Source: Paenibacillus mucilaginosus 3016 (GTDB lineage: Bacteria; Bacillota; Bacilli; Paenibacillales; NBRC-103111). Taken from it: a DNA stretch of 64,000 nucleotides. Below are positions 1 through 7,944 of this stretch, piece after piece. Each line of letters starts with the position of its first letter. Positions within the stretch are counted from its first letter, which is position 1. The translations under genes were made by a program, and so were the position numbers. The notes under the pieces are model-generated. The model worked only from the letters and a program-made list of their open reading frames with translations, ran no database searches and was not told where the DNA came from. The stretch spans positions 5,970,001-6,034,000 of the forward strand of contig NC_016935.1 of assembly GCF_000250655.1 (NCBI RefSeq), in the 5' to 3' direction.

Positions 1-706
1 CCACATCCTTGAAGTTGAAGGTCTCCACCCGGTTCGTATTGCGGGCATGATACAGCCGGTAATCGAGATGGTCTACCGCGATGACGCGCTTTGCACCCTT
101 CTGCCACGCGAACTTCTGGGTGAGCAGCCCGACCGGCCCGCTGCCAAGCACGATGACGGTGTCGCCCGGCTTCACGCCCGAGTTCTCCACGCCCCAGTAA
201 GCCGTCGGCAGAATGTCGGAGAGGAAGAGCACCTGCTCGTCGGTCACCTCCGCTTCCGGCGGAATCACGAACGGCATGAAGTTGCCGTAGGGCACCCGGA
301 GCAGCTCCGCCTGGCCGCCGGCATAGCCTCCGTACGATTCCGAATACCCGAGATAGGCCCCGGTATCGTAGACCGGATTGTCATTGGAGTTGTCGCACTG
401 GCTCTCGAGCTGATTTTTGCAGTAAAAGCACTCCCCGCACGACACGTTGAACGGAATGATGACGCGGTCGCCCTTTTTGACCCGGGTCACCTCCGGACCG
501 ACTTCTTCCACAATGCCCATCGGTTCGTGGCCGATGACATAGCCCTCGGGCATGCCGGGCACCATCCCGTTCACGAGGTGGATGTCCGATCCGCAGATCG
601 CCGTGGAGGTGATGCGTACGAGAATATCGTCGCTTTTCTCGATGATCGGGTCCTGCACCTCTTTGACCTTGACCTGCTTCTTGCCCTGATAGGTTACCGC
701 TCTCAT
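1..706 (-). CDS. Zinc-dependent alcohol dehydrogenase, partial (C-terminus beyond window)
   Basis: Medium-chain zinc dehydrogenase that oxidises an alcohol or aldehyde adduct with NAD; the substrate cannot be read from the sequence. The first 235 or so residues are present. They include the catalytic zinc cysteine in AICGSDIH, the GHEPMG motif, a structural-zinc segment SCGECFYCKNQLESQC and the nucleotide-binding VLGSGPVG. The ATG at 704-706 follows an AGGAG site. The long NSNDNPVYDTGAYLGYSES stretch resembles the glutathione-independent formaldehyde dehydrogenase-like branch. The rest of the gene lies left of base 1. Family assignment is firm; substrate is unknown. Confidence 0.93.
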   Translation of the reverse strand, partial: MRAVTYQGKKQVKVKEVQDPIIEKSDDILVRITSTAICGSDIHLVNGMVPGMPEGYVIGHEPMGIVEEVGPEVTRVKKGDRVIIPFNVSCGECFYCKNQLESQCDNSNDNPVYDTGAYLGYSESYGGYAGGQAELLRVPYGNFMPFVIPPEAEVTDEQVLFLSDILPTAYWGVENSGVKPGDTVIVLGSGPVGLLTQKFAWQKGAKRVIAVDHLDYRLYHARNTNRVETFNFKDV

Positions 707-934
707 GTACTCCAGCTCCTCTCGCCTTCCTAAGGTATGGATTGTTGCCTGTCAGCCTTGGCCCAGGACTACGCCACTACTTACCCGGATTGGACTCCTT
801 CCAAAACCTGGCGGGCGGCCAAGGAGGCGGAACCGCATGGAACCGGCACGGCGATCCTGCTTCCGCATGGAGGGGAAAGGGAGAGCGGCCGGCCCCCGGG
901 AATCTCTTGTGTCCGGCTTCCCCCGCACCCAAAG

Positions 935-1498
935 CTAGCCCGGCCTCTTCGGCGTGAAGCGCCACAGCAGCTCCTGCCCCTTGGAGATTCCGATCCGCGG
1001 AGTCGCTTCCCACGGCAAAGCCGGTGCAGCAGGGTCCCGCTCCACCCACAGCTCCCCGTCCGTCAGCAGATCGCGCCCGTTCCATTCGATGCCGATCCCG
1101 AGGCCCTTGGCCAGCTTCCCGGGACCGTTCAGCAGCGCCTTGTCCGGCACCCCCGGCCGGTTCGCACGGATCAGCGCCTCCCCTTCGAGGGGCGCGGCCC
1201 CCCGGAGCAGCACCGCTCCTACGGCGCCCGGTTCGTGGGCCACAATATTCAGGCAGTAATGCATGCCGTATATGAAATACACGTAGAGCACCCCGCAGGC
1301 GCCGAACATGAGCTGGTTGCGCGGGGTGACGCCCCGGTGGGCATGCGAGGCCGGATCCTCGGCCCCCTTGTACGCTTCCGTCTCGGTCAGCCGCACACGG
1401 ATCTCCCCCTGTTCCGTCCGCCGCACCAGCGTGCAGCCGAGCAGCTCGCGGGCCACGGCCGCCGTGTCTCTCTCATAGAATGCCCCTTCGAGTCTCAT
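935..1498 (-). CDS. 3-methyladenine DNA glycosylase (AAG/MPG family)
   Basis: Base-excision repair enzyme that removes alkylated purines such as 3-methyladenine from DNA. The 187-residue protein is close to the usual length. It starts with the family N-terminus (FYERDTAAVARELLGCTLV), has the TETEAY segment carrying the catalytic glutamate, SHAHRGVTPRN, and the YVYFIYGMHYCLNIV motif, and ends with the KGQELLWRF type tail. It appears monocistronic: 228 bases without a clear gene lie on one side and a terminator belonging to the rhomboid gene on the other. Confidence 0.95.
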   Translation of the reverse strand: MRLEGAFYERDTAAVARELLGCTLVRRTEQGEIRVRLTETEAYKGAEDPASHAHRGVTPRNQLMFGACGVLYVYFIYGMHYCLNIVAHEPGAVGAVLLRGAAPLEGEALIRANRPGVPDKALLNGPGKLAKGLGIGIEWNGRDLLTDGELWVERDPAAPALPWEATPRIGISKGQELLWRFTPKRPG

Positions 1499-1554
1499 GT
1501 GTTCCTTCTCCCTCCTGCCGGATGATCGCTTCGCAGATGCAAGGAATGCAAGCC

Positions 1555-1596
1555 AAAAAAAGGCAAGCTCCCGACATCTCTTGTCAAGAGCTTACC
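1555..1596 (-). terminator. Rho-independent terminator after the rhomboid gene
   Basis: A 9-bp stem (GGTAAGCTC with GAGCTTGCC, one G-U pair) is followed on the minus strand by seven T. It sits just past the rhomboid stop codon, so it should end that transcript before the glycosylase gene. Confidence 0.8.
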
Positions 1597-1612
1597 CCAA
1601 ACGAAGATCAAA

Positions 1613-2764
1613 CTACCGCGCTGCGGTCTTGGCCCGCTGCAGCGTCACATACACCCAGCCGGCCGCGGCGCCGGCCGCAAGCCCGCCGAAGTGGGCATAG
1701 TTGTCGATACCGGGCACGATAAAGCCCAGAACCACGTTCATGCCCAGTCCGCCCCAGATGGCCATCCCCCCGCTCTCCCCCCAGAGATCCGGATCCATGA
1801 TCGAGAGAACGAGCAGCACGCCCATCAGCCCGAAGATCGCCCCCGAAGCCCCCGCCGAGATCGATGGAGAGAAGGTATAGGAGGCGATGTTGCCGGCAAT
1901 CCCGGCCAGGAGGTAAAAGAGGGCGAAGCGCAGGGAACCGATCCCCCGCTCCAGCCGGCCGCCGAGCGACAGCAGTGCCGTCGAGTTGAACCAGAGGTGC
2001 AGTCCGCCGATGTGCAGGAAGATCGGGGTGATCCACCGCCAGTATTCTCCGCGGTCGATGTACGGATTGTACTTGGCCCCGAAGCGCACCAGCGTCTCCG
2101 GGTTGTCGGAGCCTCCGTAGGCGGTCATGAGCAGCCACACCGCCACGTTGATCCCCGTCAGGGCGAAGGTAACCGGCGAGCCTTTGCGGCGGCCGGCGAT
2201 CTCCTCGCGGGGCCGCCGCAGCCGCTCTTCGTGCGCCCGGACAATCGCATAGTGCCTGCGCTCGATCGCGGCATTCAGCGCACCGAGCTCATATTCCGCC
2301 GGAATCAGCTCCGCCAGGATCCGCTCGAGCGCTTCGCTGCCCGTGACCCGCATATCGCTGGCGAAGAGGCGGTGCAGCCCCGGATCGGCCACCCACGCCT
2401 CGGCCCGGTACTGCTCGGTGACCGAGCTGACCGAGAGCTTCGCCAGCTCCTCCAGCGGCGTCTGCAGCCCGGGCGACGTGCGGATATAGAGATGAATCTT
2501 GCGGTGCACGAGCGCCGATTTGCGCCGGCCGAAGGTCTTCATCCAGTCGACGGATTCCTGCAGCTGGCTGCGGATCAGCTCCTGCTGGGCTTCCGGCGTG
2601 TCGCCGTAATACAGCGGCAGCAAAAACAGATATGTCACCCGCACGCCCTCCTGCTTGCGCAGCGTCAGCATGCCCTCGTCATTGTCAATCAGCGTATAGC
2701 CATGGCGGACGCCGAGCTCCTCGGCCATCCTCCAGATGAGATCGTTGAGCAGATGTACGTTCAT
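1613..2764 (-). CDS. Rhomboid-family intramembrane serine protease
   Basis: 383-residue membrane protease that cleaves transmembrane segments within the bilayer. Residues 1 to about 185 form a soluble, charged N-terminal domain. The rest is a six-helix rhomboid core. The catalytic serine is in GASGAIFG and the partner histidine in NYAHFGGLAAG; the HIGGLHLWFN loop is also typical. A longer frame begins at 2815, but the ATG at 2764 has AAGGAG seven bases upstream and is preceded by a promoter-like pair, so it is preferred. B. subtilis GluP/YqgP also has a cytosolic N-domain before the rhomboid core; orthology is not claimed. Confidence 0.93.
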   Translation of the reverse strand: MNVHLLNDLIWRMAEELGVRHGYTLIDNDEGMLTLRKQEGVRVTYLFLLPLYYGDTPEAQQELIRSQLQESVDWMKTFGRRKSALVHRKIHLYIRTSPGLQTPLEELAKLSVSSVTEQYRAEAWVADPGLHRLFASDMRVTGSEALERILAELIPAEYELGALNAAIERRHYAIVRAHEERLRRPREEIAGRRKGSPVTFALTGINVAVWLLMTAYGGSDNPETLVRFGAKYNPYIDRGEYWRWITPIFLHIGGLHLWFNSTALLSLGGRLERGIGSLRFALFYLLAGIAGNIASYTFSPSISAGASGAIFGLMGVLLVLSIMDPDLWGESGGMAIWGGLGMNVVLGFIVPGIDNYAHFGGLAAGAAAGWVYVTLQRAKTAAR

Positions 2765-2796
2765 TCGGTACTCCTTATCGCCTAAGGGATACCTAT

Positions 2797-2826
2797 AGTA
2801 TAAGAGGGTGTCCAATTCCTATTCAA
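2797..2826 (-). promoter_or_regulatory. Sigma-A-like promoter for the rhomboid gene
   Basis: TTGAAT (2821-2826) and TATACT (2797-2802) are 18 bp apart on the minus strand. The -35 box overlaps the stop codon of the preceding peptidase gene. This suggests the rhomboid gene has its own promoter rather than relying on the dpp/ykf operon. Confidence 0.6.
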
Positions 2827-3805
2827 TGGGTCGACGGGCCTGCGGCCCCACGGCGGGAGGCACGACGGCCCGCCGGGTCCAATACCGGCGCGTGGCGCAG
2901 TGCTCCTCCGCCAGCTTATAGCCGGCGAGCCCGACAAGCTCAATGCGGCCGGCGGAGTCCGGCGAATGCAGCATCCGCCCCTCCCCGGCATAGATGCCGA
3001 CATGATGCACGCGCCCCCTGCCCTGCTCGTAGGCGAAGAACAGGAGGTCGCCCGGGAGCTCCTCCCCGGGCGGCACAGGGTCCCCGTCCAGCGCCTGGTC
3101 GGACGCATCCCGTGGGATCAGGAGACCCAGCGCCCGGTGCATCGAGTGCGTGAAGCCCGAGCAGTCGTAGCCGTAGGACGACAGGCCGCCCCACAGGTAC
3201 GGCAGCCCGGCGAAGCGCAGCCCCTGCCGGACGAGCTCCCCGCCCGCGGGCCGGGTGGATGAAGCCGGATCACCGCCCTGCGGCTGAGCGGCGGACACGA
3301 TCCTCACATCCGCCCGCGGCAGGGAGGCCGCGCCGTGCGGCGTGTCGACCCGGACACGGCTGCCGGTCTCCCCGGTGACGGGCAGCTTCGTCAGGAAACT
3401 GAGCTCCAGGCATTCGCCGGTGGCGGCGAAGCTCAGCACCGTGCGCGGCGAGCAGACGACGGCCCAGGGCCCATCACTCTCCGGCAGCGGGCCGGCCAGC
3501 TGCCGGATCGGCACCCAGCCCGGGTAGCCGCGCGGCTCCTTGCCCGTGGACTGCTCAGGGATGAGCACCTTCGCCCAGCCGTCCCGCTCCTCGCTGACGA
3601 GCACCGGGGTGCCGTACAGGAGCTGGGTCTGCACCCGGCTGCCCGCATAGAGATCGAGCTTCTCCTCAAGCGTCATTGCCCGGGTCCACCCGGCGGCGTC
3701 CGCCGGCGCCCTGAGCGCAGGCTCGTCAAGCGGCCGCGGGGAGTCCGGGGACGTCCACACGGTGGCCACATTGACCGCGGTCTGCATGGCCTTCAGCTCC
3801 GTCAT
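2819..3805 (-). CDS. ykfC: NlpC/P60 gamma-D-glutamyl-L-diamino acid endopeptidase (YkfC-like)
   Basis: 328-residue cysteine peptidase that should cut the gamma-D-Glu bond of murein peptides after uptake by the Dpp transporter. Residues 1 to about 190 contain SH3-like segments (YPGWVPIRQL). The NlpC/P60 domain follows, with the catalytic cysteine in GYDCSGFT and histidine in VHHVGIYAGEG. There is no signal peptide, consistent with cytoplasmic recycling. The start overlaps the stop of the truncated ykfB (ATGA), so translation is probably coupled. Position last in dppA-E-ykfA-B-C matches B. subtilis and supports the name. Confidence 0.9.
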   Translation of the reverse strand: MTELKAMQTAVNVATVWTSPDSPRPLDEPALRAPADAAGWTRAMTLEEKLDLYAGSRVQTQLLYGTPVLVSEERDGWAKVLIPEQSTGKEPRGYPGWVPIRQLAGPLPESDGPWAVVCSPRTVLSFAATGECLELSFLTKLPVTGETGSRVRVDTPHGAASLPRADVRIVSAAQPQGGDPASSTRPAGGELVRQGLRFAGLPYLWGGLSSYGYDCSGFTHSMHRALGLLIPRDASDQALDGDPVPPGEELPGDLLFFAYEQGRGRVHHVGIYAGEGRMLHSPDSAGRIELVGLAGYKLAEEHCATRRYWTRRAVVPPAVGPQARRPIE

Positions 3806-4080
3806 GAGTCCACCCCCACGCGCACCGGATCTCCTGCTGCGGTGATTCCAAGGCCGGTGAGCAGCGGCGTCAGCCGGTCCACGACAGCCGATTCGATGTC
3901 CCCGAGGCGGTCCCCGGTGACGGCGGATGCGGCCGGGGCCTCCCCCAGGCCGCTTCTTCCGTTATCGCTGGTGATCCGCACAAGCAGCGATACAGCCGTA
4001 TGCACCATGCGCCGGGCCGTCACCAACGGCCTGAGCAGCGGTACGCATTGGCGTGCGGCATAGACTTCACATTGGATCAC
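3802..4080 (-). pseudogene. ykfB: Truncated L-Ala-D/L-Glu epimerase (YkfB remnant)
   Basis: 92 codons from a GTG start with AAGGAGGG upstream. The protein matches only the N-terminal capping domain of enolase-superfamily dipeptide epimerases: TARRMVHTAVSLLVRIT, SGLGEAP and VTGDRLGDIESAV are the recognisable blocks. The (beta/alpha)-barrel with the catalytic lysines and metal-binding acids is absent; a normal enzyme is about 360 residues. The frame runs on smoothly to a TGA overlapping the ykfC ATG, so an in-frame internal deletion is likely. The remnant cannot epimerise L-Ala-D-Glu. It may persist as a translational coupler. Confidence 0.8.
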
Positions 4081-4096
4081 GATGCATCTCCCTCCT

Positions 4097-5032
4097 TCAG
4101 GGCCTCACGCCCGGCTCGAGCCACTGCGCCGTGCCCTCGTCCCCATCCACCTTCAGCAGCGCCCCGAGCGGCACGGCAAAATGCGGGACCGAGTGGCCGA
4201 TCGGCAGGCCCGACAGGGCGGGCCTGCCCGCCGCCCGGATGTAATGTGCGATGACTTCCGCTGCCGTGAACGACTCCCTGCGCTTCACCGGCCCGCAGTC
4301 CCGGAAGTCCCCGATAAGAAAGCCCGCGGCCGCACTCAGCTTGCCGGCCTGCTGCAGCTGGTTCAGCATCCGGTCGAGCCGGTACGGCTCTTCGCCGATG
4401 TCCTCCAGGAGCACGATCCTGCCCCGCGTATCGATCTCGTACGGAGTGCCGAGCGTGCTGGCGAGAAGCGTCAGGTTGCCTCCCGCCAGTCGGCCGTACG
4501 CGGTGCCGCCCACAAGCGCGGCCAGCGGGGCGTCCTCCCGCCCAACCCGCAGAAGCTTCGGCTCGAACAGCTGCCCGAAGCCCTCCAGGGTCACGGGATG
4601 CGGCTCTCCCTCCGCGAGACAGACGAGCATCGCCCCGTGGAAGGTGATCAGCCCCGCCCTCCGGCCGATCGCCGCATGCAGGAACGTAATGTCGCTGTAG
4701 CCCCAGAAGATCTTGGGGTTCGCGCGGATCGCCTCATAGTCGAGCAGCGGGGCGATCCGGCCCGAGCCGTAGCCGCCGCGGGCGCAGAAGACCGCCCGGA
4801 TCTCATCGTCCGCGAACATCGCGTTCAGCTCGGCCGCCCGCACCTCGTCTTCTCCCGCCAGATAGCCGTGCTTCAGGGAGAGCGTCTCCCCGATCCGCAC
4901 CTTCAGCCCGAGCCTCTCTAGCACGGCCGAAGCCCGCAGTATACCCTCCCGGTCCCCGCAGGATGCCGGTGCGGTAATCCCTACCGTATCGCCGGCCTTG
5001 AGCTGCGGGGGACGGATCATGCCATGCTCCAT
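4097..5032 (-). CDS. ykfA: LD-carboxypeptidase, S66 family (YkfA/LdcA-like)
   Basis: 311-residue serine peptidase that removes the terminal D-alanine from murein tetrapeptides in the cytoplasm. The nucleophile serine is in WGYSDITFLH, the glutamate in LLEDIGEEPYRLDR and the histidine in IGHSVPHFAVPLG, the expected S66 triad. The ATG at 5032 has GGAGG ten bases upstream. It follows dppE after a repeat tract and a strong hairpin, and precedes ykfB by 16 bases. Order and family match the B. subtilis dpp-ykf operon. Confidence 0.92.
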   Translation of the reverse strand: MEHGMIRPPQLKAGDTVGITAPASCGDREGILRASAVLERLGLKVRIGETLSLKHGYLAGEDEVRAAELNAMFADDEIRAVFCARGGYGSGRIAPLLDYEAIRANPKIFWGYSDITFLHAAIGRRAGLITFHGAMLVCLAEGEPHPVTLEGFGQLFEPKLLRVGREDAPLAALVGGTAYGRLAGGNLTLLASTLGTPYEIDTRGRIVLLEDIGEEPYRLDRMLNQLQQAGKLSAAAGFLIGDFRDCGPVKRRESFTAAEVIAHYIRAAGRPALSGLPIGHSVPHFAVPLGALLKVDGDEGTAQWLEPGVRP

Positions 5033-5063
5033 AGGCTCTTTTCCTCCCGGACGGCGGTTGGCT

Positions 5064-5088
5064 GGGAGGAGCCCCTCCGGCTCCTCCC
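5064..5088 (-). other. Perfect 10-bp hairpin between dppE and ykfA
   Basis: GGGAGGAGCC (5064-5073) pairs perfectly with GGCTCCTCCC (5079-5088) around a five-base loop. There is no T-run after it on either strand. It is more likely an RNA stability or attenuation element that lowers ykf expression relative to dpp than a full terminator. Confidence 0.6.
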
Positions 5089-5218
5089 TTACTTCATCTT
5101 CATCATTAAACTTACTTCATCTTCATCATTAAACTTACTTCATCTTCATCTTCATCATTAAACTTACTTCATCTTCATCATTAAACTTACTTCATCTTCA
5201 TCATTAAACTTACTTCAT
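5089..5218. repeat. 23-bp tandem repeat duplicating the dppE stop codon
   Basis: Five full copies and a partial sixth of a 23-bp unit: 5089-5111, 5112-5134, 5135-5163, 5164-5186, 5187-5209 and 5210-5218. The third copy is 29 bp because six bases (ATCTTC) are doubled. On the sense strand of dppE every unit ends in ATGAAGTAA, the last codons and stop of dppE, so the array grew from the gene's 3' end. The other copies are identical, which points to recent slippage or duplication. Confidence 0.97.
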
Positions 5219-6832
5219 ATCCGCCCACTTGAAATCAATATATCCGTAAGCGTGCCGGACGATGTCCGTTACTTTGTCGCTCTGCAGGTACGTGGAGCTG
5301 TAGAAGTAGATCGGCAGGATCGGCGCCTCCTCGATCAGGAGCTTCTCCGCTTCGTGCAGCAGGGCGAACCGCTTTTTCTCATCGGTCTCCTTGTAGGCGC
5401 TCTGGATCAGCCCGTCATACTTCGCGGAGCTCCACCCCGTGCGGTTCATCGGATTACCGGTCTGGTAGCCGCCCAGGAAGTTGATCGGGTCCGCAAAATC
5501 CGGAAGAAACGACGAACGCGACATCTGCAGCTGCAGCGCCTTCTGCTCGGCGGTGAGCACCTTGCTCTCCTTGTTCGCCAGCTTCACGTCCACGCCGAGA
5601 TTCTCCTTGAACATGGCCTGCAGCGTCTGTGCGATCTTCTGGTGAAGGTCATTGGTGTTATAGGTCAGCGTCACCTCGGGCAGCTTCGCATATCCCGCTT
5701 CGGCCATCCCCTTGGCGAGCAGCTTCCTGGCCTCCGCGGCGTCGAAGGTGACGAGCCTTCCGCCCGACTCGCGGAAATCCCTGCCGTCCGGCCCCTTCAG
5801 CCCGTAGGAGACGAAGCCTGCTGCCGGCTTCTGCTTCTGCTTCGTGACAAGATCGACGATCTTCTGCGAATCGACGGCGAGGAGGAACGCCCGCCGGATC
5901 GACGCGTTGTCGAAGGGCGGCAGCTTGGTGTTGAACCGGTAGAAGTACGTGCCCGCCGAGTCCTCCACCCTTGCCTTGTTCTCCGCGAACAGCTTCTCGG
6001 AGAGGTCCGGCGGCACCGAGGAGGTATGAAGCTCCCCGGACTGGAAGAGCTGGTATTCCGTATTGGAGTCGTTGACCATTTTGAACGTTACGCCGTCCAG
6101 CTTTACATTCGCCGCATCCCAGTAGTGCTCGTTCCTCACGAGCTTCAGCTCGGCGTCATGCTTCCACTCCGCCAGCTTGAAAGGGCCGTTGCTGAGGATC
6201 GTCGCCGCCTCGGCCGCCCATTTCGGATTCTTCTCCACCGTGGCCCGGTGCACCGGGAAGAATGCCGGATTGGCCGCCATCGAGATCAGCCAGGAGGCCG
6301 GCCGGGTCAGCGTCACCTGCAGCGTCTTGTCATCGACCGCCTTCACCTTCACCCCGTCGGCGGTGCCTTGGCCGGCATGGAACGCCTCTCCTCCCTCGAT
6401 AACATAAGCAAGCGGCGCCGCTTGCGACGGCTGCTTCGGGTCCAGAAGCTTTTTCCAGGCGAATTCGAAGTCCGACGCCTTCACGGGATCACCGTTCGAC
6501 CACTTGATCCCCTCCCGCAGCAGGAACGTGACGGTCCGCCCGTCCGGCGAGATCTTCCATTCCCTGGCCATGGCCGGCTCCGGCGTCTGGTTCTTCCCGA
6601 GCCGCGTCAGCCCTTCCATCATGTTGTTGAGAATGTCGTACGAAGCCATGTCAAAGCCGACCGGCGGATCGAGCGACGTGGGTTCGCGCACGTTGTTGTA
6701 CATCAGGATCTTCGCCGCGGTTTCTTTCTGCGCGACATCCCCCTGCGGGGTGGACGCTTCCGGGCTGCAGCCGGAAAGCAAGGTGCCGAGCATCAGGGAA
6801 CAGGAGACGAGCAGGATCGACAGGCTCTTCAT
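5210..6832 (-). CDS. dppE: Peptide ABC transporter substrate-binding lipoprotein (DppE-like)
   Basis: 540-residue extracytoplasmic peptide-binding protein of the SBP_bac_5 family. The signal peptide ends in a lipobox (TLLSGCS) with the lipid-modified cysteine near residue 21. The family segment NNMMEGLTRL and the ATILSNGPFKLAEWKHD region are present. The ATG at 6832 has AAGGAG eight bases upstream and overlaps the dppD stop (ATGA). It presents murein or other peptides to DppB/DppC. The 3' end is the origin of the tandem repeat described separately. Confidence 0.95.
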   Translation of the reverse strand: MKSLSILLVSCSLMLGTLLSGCSPEASTPQGDVAQKETAAKILMYNNVREPTSLDPPVGFDMASYDILNNMMEGLTRLGKNQTPEPAMAREWKISPDGRTVTFLLREGIKWSNGDPVKASDFEFAWKKLLDPKQPSQAAPLAYVIEGGEAFHAGQGTADGVKVKAVDDKTLQVTLTRPASWLISMAANPAFFPVHRATVEKNPKWAAEAATILSNGPFKLAEWKHDAELKLVRNEHYWDAANVKLDGVTFKMVNDSNTEYQLFQSGELHTSSVPPDLSEKLFAENKARVEDSAGTYFYRFNTKLPPFDNASIRRAFLLAVDSQKIVDLVTKQKQKPAAGFVSYGLKGPDGRDFRESGGRLVTFDAAEARKLLAKGMAEAGYAKLPEVTLTYNTNDLHQKIAQTLQAMFKENLGVDVKLANKESKVLTAEQKALQLQMSRSSFLPDFADPINFLGGYQTGNPMNRTGWSSAKYDGLIQSAYKETDEKKRFALLHEAEKLLIEEAPILPIYFYSSTYLQSDKVTDIVRHAYGYIDFKWADMK

Positions 6833-7941
6833 GAAATCCGCTCCTTCGTGGAATGGGATGTCTGGCTTCGGAGGGTCAGGGCCGGGCCCGGGGACCGGAC
6901 GGCCTGCGGCTCCGGACCGGCCTGCGGCGCACGGGGATCGAGCAGCCAGCAGGATGCGGCATGGGTCGGCGTGATAACCGCGGCCGGCGGGGCATAGCGC
7001 CCGCACACGTCCATCGCCCGCGGACATCGCGGGGCGAAGGCACAGCCCGGCGGAGGCGCATACAGATCCGGCGGCGTGCCGGGGATGGAGAGAAGCGGCC
7101 GGCCCTTCGGCGTATCGAGCCGCGGCATCGAAGCGAGCAGCCCCTGTGTGTAAGGGTGCCGGGGACTGCGGAAGATCTCCCCCGCCGTGCCGCTCTCCAC
7201 AATACGCCCGGCGTACATGACCGCGACCCGGTCCGCGGCTTCGGCCACCACGCCGAGGTCATGCGTGATCAGCAGGACGGAGACGCCCCGCTCCCGCTGG
7301 ACGCCCCGCAGCAGGTCCAGAATCTGCGCCTGGATCGTCACGTCCAGCGCCGTGGTCGGCTCGTCCGCCAGGAGCACGGAGGGCCGGCAGCTCAGCGCCA
7401 TGGCGATCATGATCCGCTGGCGCATCCCGCCGCTGAACTCGTGGGGGTACTGCCCGAGCCGGGCCGGCCCCTGGCCGATGCCCACCTCCTCCAGCACCTC
7501 GAGCGCCCTTCGGCGCGCCTCGCCTCGTGTCAACCTCTCATGCAGCAGGAGTCCCTCCATGAGCTGCTCGCCGATCGTCAGCGTCGGATGCAGCGCCGTC
7601 ATCGCATCCTGGAACACCATCGCGAGCTCCGGCCCGCGCAGCCGCCGCATCTCGGCCTCCGGGAGGGCGGTCAGCTCCCGGCCCCGGTATCGGATGCTGC
7701 CCCGCTTGATGCACGCCGTGCGTCCGGGAAGCAGCCGCATCAGGGACCGGGCGGTGACGCTCTTGCCGCAGCCGGACTCTCCGACGACGGCCAGCGTCTC
7801 TCCCTCCCGCAGCGTGAAGCTGACTCCCCGCACCGCCTGCACCTCCCCGCCATGAGCGGCGAAGGAGACGTGGAGATCGTCCACCTCGAGCAGCGGACGG
7901 CTGTCTTTGGAATGGTCGTCGAACGGGTCGTCGATCAACAA
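6829..7941 (-). CDS. dppD: Peptide ABC transporter ATP-binding protein (DppD-like)
   Basis: 370-residue ATPase that powers the Dpp importer. Walker A is GESGCGKS at residues 54-61, the signature is EFSGGMRQR, and Walker B is LLADEPTTALD. The C-terminus has the oligopeptide-transporter extension with cysteines (CAFAPRCPRAMDVC), typical of Opp/Dpp ATPases. Two adjacent TTG codons (7941, 7938) can serve as start, with AAGGAGG at suitable distance. No second ATPase (DppF) is present, as in the B. subtilis dpp operon, so DppD probably acts as a homodimer. Confidence 0.94.
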   Translation of the reverse strand: MLIDDPFDDHSKDSRPLLEVDDLHVSFAAHGGEVQAVRGVSFTLREGETLAVVGESGCGKSVTARSLMRLLPGRTACIKRGSIRYRGRELTALPEAEMRRLRGPELAMVFQDAMTALHPTLTIGEQLMEGLLLHERLTRGEARRRALEVLEEVGIGQGPARLGQYPHEFSGGMRQRIMIAMALSCRPSVLLADEPTTALDVTIQAQILDLLRGVQRERGVSVLLITHDLGVVAEAADRVAVMYAGRIVESGTAGEIFRSPRHPYTQGLLASMPRLDTPKGRPLLSIPGTPPDLYAPPPGCAFAPRCPRAMDVCGRYAPPAAVITPTHAASCWLLDPRAPQAGPEPQAVRSPGPALTLRSQTSHSTKERIS

Positions 7942-7944
7942 AGC

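Noticed and set aside
5252-6997. Long open frame antisense to dppE
   Set aside because: It is a mirror of a well-supported lipoprotein gene in GC-rich DNA, with no start signal or family similarity.
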